DNA of 64,000 nt from Halosegnis rubeus (GCF_009184545.1 NZ_QJOW01000002.1:372001-436000); one strand, 5' to 3'; counted from the first letter of the stretch, positions 7,745 to 17,834 are shown. Notes: generated by a model from the sequence alone, not told the origin. Translations and numbers: made by a program.

Positions 7745-9370
7745 TTACTCGCCGAGGACGGACTCCGGACGCGTCTCGCTGGCTCGTTCCAGCAGTTCAT
7801 CGGGCGTGACCGCCGGCTCCGAGCGCTCGCCGCCGCGCACGACCACGGCGTCAGACCGGCCGCTCGGGACGACCACCTTCTCGTGGTCGGCTACGCGCCA
7901 CGCCGCGCGGTGGAGGTCGCTTCCCGCTTCGGGCGTCTCGATGACGAGCGGGTCGTAGACGTGACGGGCACAGACGGCACCGTACTCGGCTACGTCCGCG
8001 CCCATGCGCTCTGTTGCGCCGGCGAAGGCCTCGAGCGTCTCGCCGGCCGTCTCGCGGTACGACGCCTCGCCGGTCAGCACCGCGAGGTCGATGAGCGCGT
8101 TCGCCAACTCGATGTTCGCGTCGAGGGGACGCAGCGGGCGGTCGAGTAGTCCGATACCCGTCGCCGGGCCGTCGAGGAAGGCACCGTCGTCGGCCTGCCG
8201 GGCCCGAAGCGCGTCGGCGATTTCGCGTGCGGTGTCGAGATACGACGCCTCGCCGGTGGCCTGCGTGCCGGCGGTCAACCCGAGCAGGACGCGCGCCCCG
8301 TCGAGCAGGAGACCGGACTCGGCGTCCGGTCCGTCGAAGTGGGCGACGACGCCGTCCGAGACGAGGGTGTCGGTGACGTGCTCGATAGCGCGTTCGGCGT
8401 AGGTGCGGGCGCGCTCGTCGTCGGTGTAGCCGGCGAATCGGAACAGCGCGTTGGCGGCCAGCCCGTTCCGGTCGGCGTAGACCGTCTCGTCGACGGCCGG
8501 CGGGTCGGCCTCCTCGCGCTCGGCGGGACCGAGGGTGTAGTAGTCGCCGCCGGCCTGTGACCCGGCGAAGGCGTCGCCGGTCCAGAGGTCGGTCGTCAGA
8601 TACTCGATGGTGCCGCGGGCGGTGTCGCGGTACGACTCCTCGCCGGTGTGGAGATAGCCGGTCGCGAAGGCTCGCACGAGCGCGGCGTTCTCGTCGGTGA
8701 GCTTCTCGCGGTGGATTTCGCCCGCCCAGTTTCGGTTGGTGGCGTAGCGGTAGAAGCCGCCGGCGTAGGTGTCGTACAGATGCGCTTGAATCGCCTGGAG
8801 GGTGCGACTCGCACGCTCGGTGTCGCGCTTGGCGGCGAACTCGACGGTGCGGGGGAGCGGGAACTTCGCGTCCGTGCCCCAGCCGCCGAACTCACCGTCG
8901 AACGCCTCGGCGACCTGCTCGACGAAGTGCGCCTCGATTTCGGCGGTCACCGCTCCGCGCGGCGGGTCGGGATTCTGGAGCGCGCGGGGAATGCGGCCGG
9001 CCTCGGTCCCTTTGGCGTCCCACGTCTCCCGGACGGTGTCGATTGCCTGCCGCAGCCCGTCGGCCGAGAGGTAGCCAGCGCCGGTGATAATCTCTCCTTC
9101 GGGGGTACAGAACACGGTGGAGGGGAACCCACCCATGTTGTACCGCTCGCGGGCGCGAGGCTGGCGGTCCACGTCCACGCGCACGGGGACGAAGCTCTCC
9201 TTCAGGTGGCCCGCGAGTCGCGGGTCGGCGTACGTCGTGCGGTCCATCTCGTCGCAGGCGACACACCACGACGCCGACAGCGAGAGCAACAGCGGCTTCG
9301 ACTGCGCCCTGGCTTCGGCGAACGCTTCCTCGCCCCACTCGCGCCACTCCACGAGCGTCTCGTCTCTCAT
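7745..9370 (-). CDS. DUF255 protein: thioredoxin-like domain plus (alpha/alpha)6 barrel, 541 aa
   Basis: Residues 1-120 form a thioredoxin-like domain with a WCVACDEM redox pair near 35-42 and the cis-proline strand GGFPSTVF near 79-86. The remainder has repeated pairs of helices typical of the six-hairpin glycosidase fold (FDGEFGGWGTDAKFP, YDTYAGGFYRYA). This architecture is the YyaL/spermatogenesis-associated protein 20 family, shorter here than the roughly 650-700 residues of bacterial forms. Its reaction is not established. It stands alone and is divergent from the next membrane protein. Confidence 0.85.
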   Translation of the reverse strand: MRDETLVEWREWGEEAFAEARAQSKPLLLSLSASWCVACDEMDRTTYADPRLAGHLKESFVPVRVDVDRQPRARERYNMGGFPSTVFCTPEGEIITGAGYLSADGLRQAIDTVRETWDAKGTEAGRIPRALQNPDPPRGAVTAEIEAHFVEQVAEAFDGEFGGWGTDAKFPLPRTVEFAAKRDTERASRTLQAIQAHLYDTYAGGFYRYATNRNWAGEIHREKLTDENAALVRAFATGYLHTGEESYRDTARGTIEYLTTDLWTGDAFAGSQAGGDYYTLGPAEREEADPPAVDETVYADRNGLAANALFRFAGYTDDERARTYAERAIEHVTDTLVSDGVVAHFDGPDAESGLLLDGARVLLGLTAGTQATGEASYLDTAREIADALRARQADDGAFLDGPATGIGLLDRPLRPLDANIELANALIDLAVLTGEASYRETAGETLEAFAGATERMGADVAEYGAVCARHVYDPLVIETPEAGSDLHRAAWRVADHEKVVVPSGRSDAVVVRGGERSEPAVTPDELLERASETRPESVLGE

Positions 9371-9457
9371 TACCGTCTCTCACGCGCCCACCGGCAAAGC
9401 GTCGGCGTTCCCGGCACGACGGCGAACACTTTTGTCCGTCCCCGTGTCCGTGGCGAT

Positions 9458-9952
9458 ATGTCACACGACGAACCGGCAGACCGGCGCGAGTCAGCACCCG
9501 ACGCGGGCAGCGACATCCCGATTCGACCCCGACCGCTCGCCGTCATCCTCGCCGTCTTCGCCATCCTCGGAGTCGGTATCGGACTGACCGGCTATCTGAT
9601 GATCGGCGCGCTCGGCGGCGGCGACAGCCAACTGTTCTCCGGGCTGTTCGTGCTCGTCGTCATCCTGTTTGCCGCGCTCGTCGGGCCGGTGGTCGCCGTC
9701 GCCGTCACGCTCCACGTCGACGAGTCGCTCGGGGACGCAATCGGTCCGGCAAGCGCGACGGCCGCGGTCGGGAACTTCGTCGGCTTTCTCGTGATGGGGC
9801 TGCTCGTCGTGCTCATCCTGAGCCTCCGGCTGTCAGGTGGTGGCGGCGGTGGCTCGCTCGACGTGGGTAGCTACGTCCCCACGCTAGTACAGGCCGGCTT
9901 CCCGTCGCTGCTCGTCGCAGTCGCGGTGACGGCGCTGACCCGTCGGACGTGA
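9458..9952 (+). CDS. Conserved hypothetical membrane protein, 164 aa
   Basis: After about 28 charged, acidic residues there are four hydrophobic segments (about residues 29-50, 61-83, 100-125 and 140-160), so it is an integral membrane protein. A run of glycines (SGGGGGGS) joins segments three and four. No catalytic motif is recognised. The ATG at 9458 is preceded by CACTTTTGTCC, a possible TATA box 31 bases upstream. The next small membrane protein follows 37 bp later. Confidence 0.7.
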   Translation: MSHDEPADRRESAPDAGSDIPIRPRPLAVILAVFAILGVGIGLTGYLMIGALGGGDSQLFSGLFVLVVILFAALVGPVVAVAVTLHVDESLGDAIGPASATAAVGNFVGFLVMGLLVVLILSLRLSGGGGGGSLDVGSYVPTLVQAGFPSLLVAVAVTALTRRT

Positions 9953-9989
9953 GCGGAGCACCCAAACCCCTCCCACCCGTACCCGAGGT

Positions 9990-10304
9990 ATGGTTTCGGC
10001 CGTCGATATCGTCGGGTTGTTCATCATTCTCGGGGTGAACAGCGTCGTCGCGGCGCTGCTCACTCGGTTCTTCCGCGTCCAACTCAACACCCAGTGGGGA
10101 CCAATCGTCTACTCCGTGCTGTTGACGCCGCTCGTGCTCGTCATCCTCGTGCTCGTGATGGGCGGCGCGGGCCTCGGACCGAATCTCGGGAGCGCGGCGA
10201 CGGTGCTCGGACTCACCGTCTTGGTGCCCCTCGCGCTCGGGATGTCGTTCGACTACTTCTGGCAACCATCCCCCGACGAAGTGGAGGTGCCCGACAACCT
10301 GTGA
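9990..10304 (+). CDS. Small membrane protein, 104 aa
   Basis: Three hydrophobic segments (about residues 5-25, 40-60, 68-88) and a short acidic tail ending [12 protein letters not shown]. No family can be named. Its TGA overlaps the GTG of the Nudix gene (GTGA), so the two are probably translated together. Confidence 0.7.
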   Translation: MVSAVDIVGLFIILGVNSVVAALLTRFFRVQLNTQWGPIVYSVLLTPLVLVILVLVMGGAGLGPNLGSAATVLGLTVLVPLALGMSFDYFWQPSPDEVEVPDNL

Positions 10305-10780
10305 GGGACGCGCCCAGACAGCCACAGACGCTCCGGCTCCCCGCGTCGCGACTCGCCGAACTGGAATCGTGGGCCGTCGAGGGAACCGGACGAGCGGCCG
10401 CGGCACGGGTCCGCGATTCAGCGGGCCGGCTCGCGCTCGTCAGAAACGAGTGGGCAGACGGGTGGTTTCTCCCCGGTGGTGGTGTCGAAGCCGGCGAGAC
10501 GGCGCGCGCGGCCGCACGCAGGGAGGTGCGTGAGGAGACGGGACTGGACGCCGAGGTCGGCGAGCCGCTCGTGGTGCTCGACCAGCAGTACTGCGGTGAG
10601 GACGGAGACAAGTGGTTCACCGCCGAGTACGCCGTCTTCGATGCCCGTGCCGACGGGGAAATCACCGGCGCAGACGCGCTCGGCGTCCACGACGGGGAGA
10701 TTCTCGACGCGCGGTGGTTCGAGTCGCTGCCCGAGCAGTTTCACGAGCGCGAGCTGCTCGCGCCGTATCTACAGGAGTGA
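10301..10780 (+). CDS. Nudix hydrolase, 159 aa
   Basis: Hydrolyses nucleoside diphosphates linked to another group. The Nudix box begins GGVEAGE at about residue 66 and ends [10 protein letters not shown]; all conserved G, E, RE and EE positions are present. The GTG at 10301 overlaps the preceding stop by 4 bases, which decides the start. Substrate cannot be predicted from the box. The 3' end overlaps the convergent thymidylate kinase by 12 bp. Confidence 0.87.
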   Translation: MRDAPRQPQTLRLPASRLAELESWAVEGTGRAAAARVRDSAGRLALVRNEWADGWFLPGGGVEAGETARAAARREVREETGLDAEVGEPLVVLDQQYCGEDGDKWFTAEYAVFDARADGEITGADALGVHDGEILDARWFESLPEQFHERELLAPYLQE

Positions 10781-11347
10781 CTCCAGCACGTCCTCGGTCG
10801 CGTCGATGACAGCTTCTGGCGACCGGGTAGCGTCGATGCGGTGGAACCGCTGTGGGTCGCGGTCGATGAGTCGCTCGTAGTTTTCGTGTACGTCCGCGAG
10901 GAAGTCGGCGTGTTCGAGCTTGTTGGTCGCGCCGGCGCGCTCTGCGCCTGTCTCGGGGTCGATGTCGTAGTAAATCGTCGCGTCCGGCATCCGCGTGAAC
11001 GCGGTGTGAATTCCGCGGATGTACTCCATCGGACGGGGAACCTCTCCGTTGAGGGCCGCGCCCTGATAGGCGATACGCGAGTCGACGTATCGGTCGGAGA
11101 TGACGAGCTCGCCGGCATCCAGTGCCGGCTCGACGACCCGCGACAGGTGGTCTGCGTGGTCGGCGATGAACAGGAACAGCTCCGCCAGCGAGTCGGAGTC
11201 GGGCGAGGAGATGGAGCGGTCGACGGCGTCGCCGTACCACGAGGTGGTCGGCTCCCGCGTGGTACAGGCCTCGGGATGACTGTCGGAGAGGGCTTCGAGG
11301 ACCGTCGTCTTCCCCGCGCCGTCGATTCCTTCGAGCGTGATGAGCAT
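10769..11347 (-). CDS. tmk: Thymidylate kinase
   Basis: Phosphorylates dTMP to dTDP. The P-loop GIDGAGKTT is at residues 7-15, the DR pair is in ISDRYVDS near 84-91, and the lid region follows YYDIDPETG. At 192 residues it has the usual length. The ATG at 11347 ([10 protein letters not shown]) starts at the first beta strand; the longer frame upstream runs into the promoter of the next, divergent gene. Confidence 0.94.
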   Translation of the reverse strand: MLITLEGIDGAGKTTVLEALSDSHPEACTTREPTTSWYGDAVDRSISSPDSDSLAELFLFIADHADHLSRVVEPALDAGELVISDRYVDSRIAYQGAALNGEVPRPMEYIRGIHTAFTRMPDATIYYDIDPETGAERAGATNKLEHADFLADVHENYERLIDRDPQRFHRIDATRSPEAVIDATEDVLESLL

Positions 11348-11435
11348 ACCTGGTGGTCGTCGGCCCGACACATCAACACCGGGGAACCGCGTCGACGGGC
11401 GAGTCTTTAGGTTCCGTTCGCGCGTACGGGGGAGT

Positions 11436-12419
11436 ATGCACGTACTGGTAACTGGTGGCACCGGCTTCGTCGGCTCGTATCTCTGTGACACCCTCGCGGC
11501 TCGCGGCCACGAGGTAACCGCGTTAGCACGCAATCCCCGCGAGGCCGACTTCGACGGCGACGTGGCGACGGTACAGGGTGACGTGACCGACTACGACTCC
11601 ATCGAACCGCACTTCGAGGGCGTCGACTGCGTGGTGCAGTTGGTCGCGCTGTCGCCGTTGTTCAAGCCGGACGGCGGCGACGAGGTGCACTTTGAGGTGC
11701 ACCTCCGCGGTACCGAAAACGCAGTCAAGGCCGCAGAAGCACACGACGTGTCGCGATTCGTCCAGCTGTCGGCTCTCGGCGCGGACCCCGACGGGCCGAC
11801 TGCGTACATCCAGTCGAAGGGACAAGCCGAGGAGGTCATCAAGGGGTCGACCCGCGACTGGGTCATCTACCGACCGTCGGTCGTCTTCGGCGACGGCGGC
11901 GAGTTCGTCCCGTTCACGCGGAAGCTAGCGACGCCGTACCTGACGCCGCTGCCGGGTGCCGGCAAGACCCGCTTCCAGCCCATCTTCGTCGAGGAGTTAG
12001 TCGAGATGATCGCCGACGGCGTCGAAGGGACGATGACGGGGCCGAACGCCGAGGACGACGAAGACGAAGTCGTGCAGGCAATCGTCCGCGTCGGCGAGTC
12101 CGACGACGACCCCCACGCCGGTCGCACCTACGAGATCGGCGGTCCCGAGAAGCTGACGCTGGCGGAGGTTGCCGAGTTGGCGTGGGCGGCCAAGAACAAG
12201 CCCGTCTCCGTCCTGCCCGTGCCGATGGCGCTTGCCGGCATCGGGCTGTCGATGCTGGATTTGGTCCCGGGTGCACCGATGGGGTCTGACCAGTATCGGT
12301 CGCTGAAGTTCGACAACACGACACAGGACAACGACGTGGACACGTTCGGCTGGGAGGTCTCGGAGCTGACGACGCTCCAGTCGTATCTCGGCGTCTCCGA
12401 CGCCGACCTCGAAGAATAA
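11436..12419 (+). CDS. NAD(P)-binding protein of the complex I NDUFA9 type (extended SDR)
   Basis: A Rossmann-fold protein with [11 protein letters not shown] at residues 6-16 and the atypical extended-SDR pattern seen in NDUFA9-like proteins. Instead of the classical YxxxK it has YIQSKGQAE near 128, which retains Tyr and Lys. The middle contains an acidic insert (EDDEDEVV). The role may be reductive metabolism or assembly; haloarchaeal annotations use the NDUFA9 name by similarity only. The ATG at 11436 lies 27 bases after TCTTTAGG. It precedes cetZ1 by 101 bp. Confidence 0.82.
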   Translation: MHVLVTGGTGFVGSYLCDTLAARGHEVTALARNPREADFDGDVATVQGDVTDYDSIEPHFEGVDCVVQLVALSPLFKPDGGDEVHFEVHLRGTENAVKAAEAHDVSRFVQLSALGADPDGPTAYIQSKGQAEEVIKGSTRDWVIYRPSVVFGDGGEFVPFTRKLATPYLTPLPGAGKTRFQPIFVEELVEMIADGVEGTMTGPNAEDDEDEVVQAIVRVGESDDDPHAGRTYEIGGPEKLTLAEVAELAWAAKNKPVSVLPVPMALAGIGLSMLDLVPGAPMGSDQYRSLKFDNTTQDNDVDTFGWEVSELTTLQSYLGVSDADLEE

Positions 12420-12520
12420 TCGCCGGGTGTGACGGGTATGGCGGTGTCTGAAACCGTCTATCGACCCTCGCTCTCGGGCGAAAGCTTATCAAGTGCGCGA
12501 GTCCGGGTATAGCCAAGAGA

Positions 12521-13699
12521 ATGAAACTCGCAATGATTGGCTTCGGGCAAGCCGGCGGAAAAGTACTCGACAAGTTCCTCGAGTACGACAAGCGCTCGGG
12601 CAGCGATATCGTCCGGGCGGCTGTGGCCGTCAACAGCGCGAAGGCCGACCTCATGGGACTCGAACACGTCCCGAAGGAAAACCGGGTTCTCATCGGACAG
12701 GCCCGAGTAAAAGGGCACGGCGTCGGGGCCGACAACGAACTCGGGGCCGAGATTGCCGAGGAGGACATCGACGAGGTACAGGGCGCTATCGACTCGATTC
12801 CCGTCCACGAGGTCGACGCGTTCCTCGTGCTCGCGGGTCTGGGCGGTGGAACCGGGTCGGGCGGTGCCCCGGTTCTCTCGAAGTATCTCCAGCGCATCTA
12901 CACCGAACCTGTTTACGGTCTCGGCATCCTGCCGAGCCAGGACGAGGGAGGCATCTACACGCTCAACGCGGCCCGCTCGTTCCAGACGTTCGTCCGCGAG
13001 GTTGACAACCTCATGGTGTTCGACAACGACGCCTGGCGCAAGACGGGCCAGTCCGTCGAGAGCGGCTACGACGAAATCAACGAAGAGATCGTCAAGCGGT
13101 TCGGCATCCTATTCGGTGCGGGTGAAATCGAGCCGGGCGGTGAGGTCGCCGAGTCGGTCGTCGACTCCTCGGAGATTATCAACACGCTCTCTGGCGGCGG
13201 CGTCTCGACGGTCGGCTACGCCGCCGAGGAGGTCGAAAACCAGTCTTCCAGTGGACTGCTCTCACGCCTCAAAGGCGGCGGCGACGAGGACGACCTCGAC
13301 GTCGCCAACACCACGAACCGCATCACGTCGCTCGTTCGGAAGGCTGCACTCGGGCGGCTCACGCTCCCGTGTGAAATCGACGGCACGGAGCGTGCGCTGC
13401 TCGTCATGTCCGGTCCGCCGAAGTACCTCAACCGAAAGGGCATAGAGCGGGGGCGGAAGTGGCTCGAGGAGCAGACCGGCTCGATGGAGGTGCGGGGCGG
13501 CGACTACCCCGTCTCGGAGTCGGGGTTCGTCGCGGGCGTCATCCTACTGTCGGGTGTGACTGACGTACCGCGCATCAAGCAGCTCCAGCAGGTCGCAATC
13601 GAGGCACAGGATAACATCGAGGAGATCAAAAACGAGAGCGAAGAGAACTTATACGGACTCGTCGAAGACGACGAAGATGAACTTGAGCCGCTATTCTAG
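12521..13699 (+). CDS. cetZ1: CetZ tubulin-like GTPase, probably CetZ1
   Basis: A tubulin/FtsZ-superfamily cytomotive protein that controls cell shape in haloarchaea. The nucleotide-binding glycine loop GGGTGSG is at residues 108-114 and the N-terminal GFGQAGGKV at 7-15. The C-terminal domain ends in an acidic tail (EDDEDELEPLF). The 392-residue length and the downstream cofC-cofG neighbourhood match the CetZ1 locus as known in Haloferax, which is why CetZ1 rather than another paralogue is proposed. The last 23 bases overlap the start of the next gene, suggesting coupled translation. Confidence 0.92.
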   Translation: MKLAMIGFGQAGGKVLDKFLEYDKRSGSDIVRAAVAVNSAKADLMGLEHVPKENRVLIGQARVKGHGVGADNELGAEIAEEDIDEVQGAIDSIPVHEVDAFLVLAGLGGGTGSGGAPVLSKYLQRIYTEPVYGLGILPSQDEGGIYTLNAARSFQTFVREVDNLMVFDNDAWRKTGQSVESGYDEINEEIVKRFGILFGAGEIEPGGEVAESVVDSSEIINTLSGGGVSTVGYAAEEVENQSSSGLLSRLKGGGDEDDLDVANTTNRITSLVRKAALGRLTLPCEIDGTERALLVMSGPPKYLNRKGIERGRKWLEEQTGSMEVRGGDYPVSESGFVAGVILLSGVTDVPRIKQLQQVAIEAQDNIEEIKNESEENLYGLVEDDEDELEPLF

Positions 13700-14456
13700 C
13701 GCGGTCGTCGCCGCGCTGGTCGTCCTCTCTGTCGCCGTCGGCGCGGTGGCGGCGGTCGAGACTACCAGCGATGGCGTCCCACAGGAGACCGAGGTCGGCA
13801 CCGAGGTGACGGCCACCTACACGTTCACGGAGCTGTACACCGACTACGAGTCGTGGACGCTCAACGGACAGACGAATCTCACGAGCGTCACGTGGACGGT
13901 GACGAAGTACAACCAAGCCGGCAACCAAATCGATCAGCAGTCGTACGACGGCAGCGAGTTCGACGCGAGCATCGACATCGACTCCGGCTCCGCGGAGACG
14001 AACAGCGTCACCGTCGAGGTACAGGGCACGACGCCCGCGGTCGAGACCTACCAGTTCGACCCCGCAGAGACGTACACGCTTGCGCAGTTCCGGCTCGTCC
14101 GCTCGGGCGGTACAAGCCAGGCGCTTTCCAGCAGCTCGGTCCACCACTTCACGCCCGACTCACAGGAGGCGCGTGAGGCGATCGAGACCGCACAGGAAAC
14201 CATCGAGGGGACCGACGCCGGGAACGAAGCGCAGACGACTCTCGAAAACGCCATCGAGGCGTACAACAACGAAGAGTTCGGTTCTGCCGTGACGTTCGCG
14301 AACAACGCCGAACAGCAGGCCCAACAGGACCAGAGCACCGAGAACCGTAACCAGCTCATCCTCTACGGGGTGGCCGGACTCGTCGTAATCGGACTGCTCG
14401 TCGGTGGCGTCCTCTACTGGCGCTCCCAGCAGGACAGCTACGACAAGCTCGGATAG
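13677..14456 (+). CDS. Secreted/membrane-anchored protein with N-terminal signal and C-terminal TM, 259 aa
   Basis: Residues 1-27 form a signal peptide (MNLSRYSSAVVAALVV, then small residues AVAAVE). The mature part is rich in Thr, Ser, Gln and Glu with several beta-like stretches, then a helical segment (AREAIETAQETIEG). A transmembrane helix at about 222-246 is followed by a short charged tail, giving a type I orientation with the body outside. The start overlaps cetZ1 by 23 bases and the stop abuts cofC, so it is co-transcribed with both. No function is assigned; a link to cell-shape control is conceivable but untested. Confidence 0.78.
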   Translation: MNLSRYSSAVVAALVVLSVAVGAVAAVETTSDGVPQETEVGTEVTATYTFTELYTDYESWTLNGQTNLTSVTWTVTKYNQAGNQIDQQSYDGSEFDASIDIDSGSAETNSVTVEVQGTTPAVETYQFDPAETYTLAQFRLVRSGGTSQALSSSSVHHFTPDSQEAREAIETAQETIEGTDAGNEAQTTLENAIEAYNNEEFGSAVTFANNAEQQAQQDQSTENRNQLILYGVAGLVVIGLLVGGVLYWRSQQDSYDKLG

Positions 14457-15065
14457 ATGCGCGTGCTCGTCCCGTTCGGGGCGAGAGACCCGAAAAGCCG
14501 GCTCTCTTCGCTCTTCTCGCCCGCAGAGCGTCGTACTCTCGCTGAGACGATGCTCGCCGACGTGCTTGGGGCCCTCTCCGACCACGAACCGGTCGTCGTC
14601 GCGAACGCGCCGGTCGAGACGCCCGTTCCGACACAGATCGACCAACGGCCGCTCACGACGGCCGTGAACGCACGACTCGGCGATGAACCCACCGCGGTCG
14701 TGATGGCTGACCTGCCGCTCGTGCGCCGTGAGACGATCGCGCGACTGCTCAACACCGACGCGGACGTCGTCGTCGCACCCGGGCTCGGTGGCGGAACCAA
14801 CGCGCTCGTCGTGCGCGACGGCGACTTCGAAACCGACTATCACGGCGTCTCGGTGCGCGACCACCGCGAGCGAGCGCGCGCCGTCGGCGCGACGGTTGCA
14901 ACGGTCGATTCCTACCGGCTGGGCGTCGATATCGACGAGCCGGCGGACCTCGTCGAGGTGCTCCTGCACGGCGAGAGGGAGACGCCAGCGTGGCTTCGTG
15001 ACCGCGGCGGTCGAGCCGAGACCACCGACGGACGGACGCAGTTCCGTCTGGACGGCCGGGACTGA
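14457..15065 (+). CDS. cofC: 2-phospho-L-lactate guanylyltransferase
   Basis: Activates 2-phospholactate (or phosphoenolpyruvate) with GTP for coenzyme F420 synthesis. It has the nucleotidyltransferase start VPFGARDPKSRLS, a VVMADLPLV strand near 80-88, the GLGGGTNAL loop near 108-116 and GVDIDEP near 159-165. The 202-residue length is typical. It starts one base after the preceding stop and is followed, after 190 bp, by cofG. Confidence 0.93.
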   Translation: MRVLVPFGARDPKSRLSSLFSPAERRTLAETMLADVLGALSDHEPVVVANAPVETPVPTQIDQRPLTTAVNARLGDEPTAVVMADLPLVRRETIARLLNTDADVVVAPGLGGGTNALVVRDGDFETDYHGVSVRDHRERARAVGATVATVDSYRLGVDIDEPADLVEVLLHGERETPAWLRDRGGRAETTDGRTQFRLDGRD

Positions 15066-15254
15066 TACCACGTAGGGAGTAACCATTTTACCGTAGCACG
15101 CCGTACCTACAAGTGCGCGAGTCCCGCTCGCGCTGGTCGCGCTGATCCGGAACTGCCGGTCGAGGGCACCCTGACTGTCACTGGTTCGGTGCGTCCATTT
15201 CCTCGTTCCGCACGCATCCGCACACTTTTGCTCACAGAGGCGTCACCATCTGTC

Positions 15255-16340
15255 GTGATTTCCGGCCTCGACGAGTACGACGTGACGGTCGATATCGACC
15301 CGACCGCGGTCGAGTCGCTGCTCGCGACGACGCCGGATGACGTAGCGAGCGCGCCAGAACTCACCTTCGCGCGCAACGTGTTCCTCCCGCTAACGACGGC
15401 GTGTCGCTACACCTGCACGTACTGCACCTACTACGACGCGCCCGGACAGGCGACGCTGCTGTCGCTGGAAGAGGTACGCGACATCTGTGAACGCGGTGCC
15501 GGCGCCGGCTGTACCGAGGCGCTGTTCACCTTCGGCGACGACCCCGACGACCGCTACACCGAGATTCACGACCAGCTCGATGCGTGGGGGTACGACTCCA
15601 TCCACGCGTATCTGCGCGCCGCCTGTGAGGTGGCACTCGATGCCGGCTTGCTCCCGCACGCGAACCCCGGCGACCAGACGTACGAGCAGATGGAGCTGGT
15701 CGCGGACCTGAACGCCTCGATGGGCGTGATGTTGGAGACGACGGCCGACGTACAGGCACACGGTGGCCCCCGTGCGAAGTCGCCGGGCCAGCGGCTCAAC
15801 ACGCTCCGTGTCGCCGGCGAACTGGGCGTGCCGTTCACGACCGGCATCCTCGTCGGCATCGGGGAGACGCGCCGCGACCGCGCGGAGAGTCTGCTCGCAA
15901 TCCGTGACCTCCACGAGCAGTACGGCCACATTCAGGAGATAATCGTCCAGCCGGTGACGCCGAACGAGCGGTGGAGCGACCCCGCGCCCGCACTGGACAT
16001 CATGCGCGAGACGACGGCGATGGCACGGGCGTGTCTCCCCGAGGCGGTGAGCATCCAGTCGCCGCCGAACCTCGCGCCGGTCGCGAAGCTCCTCGACTGC
16101 GGCATCGACGACCTCGGCGGCGTCTCGCCGGTGACCGACGACCACATCAACCCCGACTACGCGTGGCCGGCGCTGCGCGAACTCGAATCCGTGGCCGACG
16201 CCGGCGGTGTCCCACTCCGCGAGCGGCTCCCGGTGTACGAGCGATTCATCGACGACGGCTGGCTCTCCCCTCGCATCGAGTCAGAACTCGCCGCCGACAC
16301 CGCCGCCGGCGACCGCTATCGAACCGTTCTCGGTAGCTAA
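15255..16340 (+). CDS. cofG: 7,8-didemethyl-8-hydroxy-5-deazariboflavin synthase subunit CofG
   Basis: Radical SAM enzyme that with CofH builds the deazaflavin Fo from a ribityl-uracil and tyrosine. The iron-sulfur ligands C-x3-C-x2-C are Cys50, Cys54 and Cys57 (CRYTCTYC). GTG 15255 is preferred because ACACTTTTGC lies about 28 bases upstream; an earlier GTG at 15189 would add 22 residues with no family resemblance. The 190-bp gap to cofC holds that promoter and nothing else recognisable. cofH lies downstream, convergent. Confidence 0.92.
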   Translation: MISGLDEYDVTVDIDPTAVESLLATTPDDVASAPELTFARNVFLPLTTACRYTCTYCTYYDAPGQATLLSLEEVRDICERGAGAGCTEALFTFGDDPDDRYTEIHDQLDAWGYDSIHAYLRAACEVALDAGLLPHANPGDQTYEQMELVADLNASMGVMLETTADVQAHGGPRAKSPGQRLNTLRVAGELGVPFTTGILVGIGETRRDRAESLLAIRDLHEQYGHIQEIIVQPVTPNERWSDPAPALDIMRETTAMARACLPEAVSIQSPPNLAPVAKLLDCGIDDLGGVSPVTDDHINPDYAWPALRELESVADAGGVPLRERLPVYERFIDDGWLSPRIESELAADTAAGDRYRTVLGS

Positions 16341-16439
16341 CAGGCGACCTGCTCTTCTCGCGCGGTCGGTCACACACCCGCCTCGGCGCGCGCGAGTCGA
16401 CTCCGTTACATGCGCCGGCTGGTGCGTGATCGTATATAA

Positions 16440-17813
16440 TCAGTCGTCGGCGTTTGCACCCGACGCCGCAGTCGTACTTCCGGTATCGAGTATCGGCGTT
16501 CCGTCGGCGCGTGGACCGAGCTTCGGCCCGTACGGTCCCGTCTCTGGAAGGCGTCGGCGCTGTTCGTAATCCGTCGACCGTTCGACGGGCGTGCGGCCGA
16601 CCGCGCGAATCATCTCGACGTAGTCCGCGAACGAGCGGAATTCGCCGTGGTCGCCGCCGGCGCGTTTCGTGATCTCCTCGGAGAGAATCGTCCCCATGAA
16701 GTCGTCTGCGCCACACGAGAGCATCTTCAACCCCTGCGTGTCGCCGTACTTCACCCACGAAGACTGGATGTGGTCGATGTTGTCGAGGAAGAGCCGCGAG
16801 ACCGCGATCATTAGCTCGTCTTCGCTGGTGGAGGCTCCTCCGTCGACGATGCCCCGCTCGTACAGGGGAGTCGTCTCGTGGACAAAAGAGAGCGGGACGA
16901 ACTCGGTGATGTTGCCGGTTCGGTCCTGTAGGTCACGCACGCGCTTCAGGTGGAGGGCACGATGTGCTTCGTTCTCGATGTGGCCGTACATGATGGTGGC
17001 CGTCGTCGAGAGTCCGGCGTCGTCGGCTCCCTGCATCGCATCGAGCCACGCGCGCGTGTCCATCTTGCCCGGACAGAGCACCTCGCGCACCTCGTCGACG
17101 AGTATTTCGGCGGCGGTGCCGGGCGCGGAGGCGAGTCCCGCCTCCCTGAGCTCGGCGTAGGCGTCGGCGTAGGACCACTCGGTTCCGCGGACGGCGTGGT
17201 ACACCTCCTCGGGCGTCATCGAGTGGAGGTGTGCGCCGCCGACGCTCATCGCCTCCATCTGCTCGACGTAGGTACCGGGGTCGGTGTCGTAGCGTTCCGG
17301 CGGCTTGTAGTTCACCTCGCTGTCGGGCTTCTCGTAGCTCCGGAGGATTTCGTGGTGCTCCTCGTTCAGCGCAAAGGCCGGATGGAGCCCGGAGACGGAA
17401 GTGACCTCGTAGACGCCGCGGTCGAGGGCGGCCTCGACGGCGGCGCGTGACTCTGCCGGCGTCTTGGTGAAGCCGGCGTGGTCGGCGTTCGAGTCGGTCT
17501 CGAAGTTCGCGGCGGTGTCCTTGAAGTTACAGAAGAGACAGCCGGTGTTGCAGGCGGTGGTGACGTTGTTGTTGAGGTTGGCGACGAAGGTGACCTCCTC
17601 GCCGACCATCTCGCGGCGACGATGGTCTGCGGCTTCGAGCACCTGTTCCTTCCGGCGCGGGTCGATACCCTCGGTAGCGGAGCCGGTGGTGAACAGTTCG
17701 ATGGCGTCGTCGACGTTGAGTCGGTCGCCCGAACGCGCCTTCGCGAGCGCGTTCTCGAACGACTGTTCCGACGTGGGAAGGTGTTCGAAGTCGAACTCGT
17801 CGCCGCTGTCCAT
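16440..17813 (-). CDS. cofH: Fo synthase subunit CofH
   Basis: The second radical SAM partner of deazaflavin (Fo) synthesis. Ligands Cys88, Cys92 and Cys95 form CNTGCLFC, followed by conserved SVSGLHPAF and YGHIENE segments. The protein is 457 residues, somewhat long because of an N-terminal extension of about 60 residues and a C-terminal tail. The ATG at 17813 follows TTTTAAT by about 25 bases. It is transcribed toward cofG. Confidence 0.93.
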   Translation of the reverse strand: MDSGDEFDFEHLPTSEQSFENALAKARSGDRLNVDDAIELFTTGSATEGIDPRRKEQVLEAADHRRREMVGEEVTFVANLNNNVTTACNTGCLFCNFKDTAANFETDSNADHAGFTKTPAESRAAVEAALDRGVYEVTSVSGLHPAFALNEEHHEILRSYEKPDSEVNYKPPERYDTDPGTYVEQMEAMSVGGAHLHSMTPEEVYHAVRGTEWSYADAYAELREAGLASAPGTAAEILVDEVREVLCPGKMDTRAWLDAMQGADDAGLSTTATIMYGHIENEAHRALHLKRVRDLQDRTGNITEFVPLSFVHETTPLYERGIVDGGASTSEDELMIAVSRLFLDNIDHIQSSWVKYGDTQGLKMLSCGADDFMGTILSEEITKRAGGDHGEFRSFADYVEMIRAVGRTPVERSTDYEQRRRLPETGPYGPKLGPRADGTPILDTGSTTAASGANADD

Positions 17814-17834
17814 ACTCGACCTGACGCGGCCGGG

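Noticed and set aside
15066-15254. The spacer between cofC and cofG as a site for a small gene or riboswitch
   Set aside because: No open frame with a start box and no stable conserved stem were seen; only a promoter-like box near 15224.
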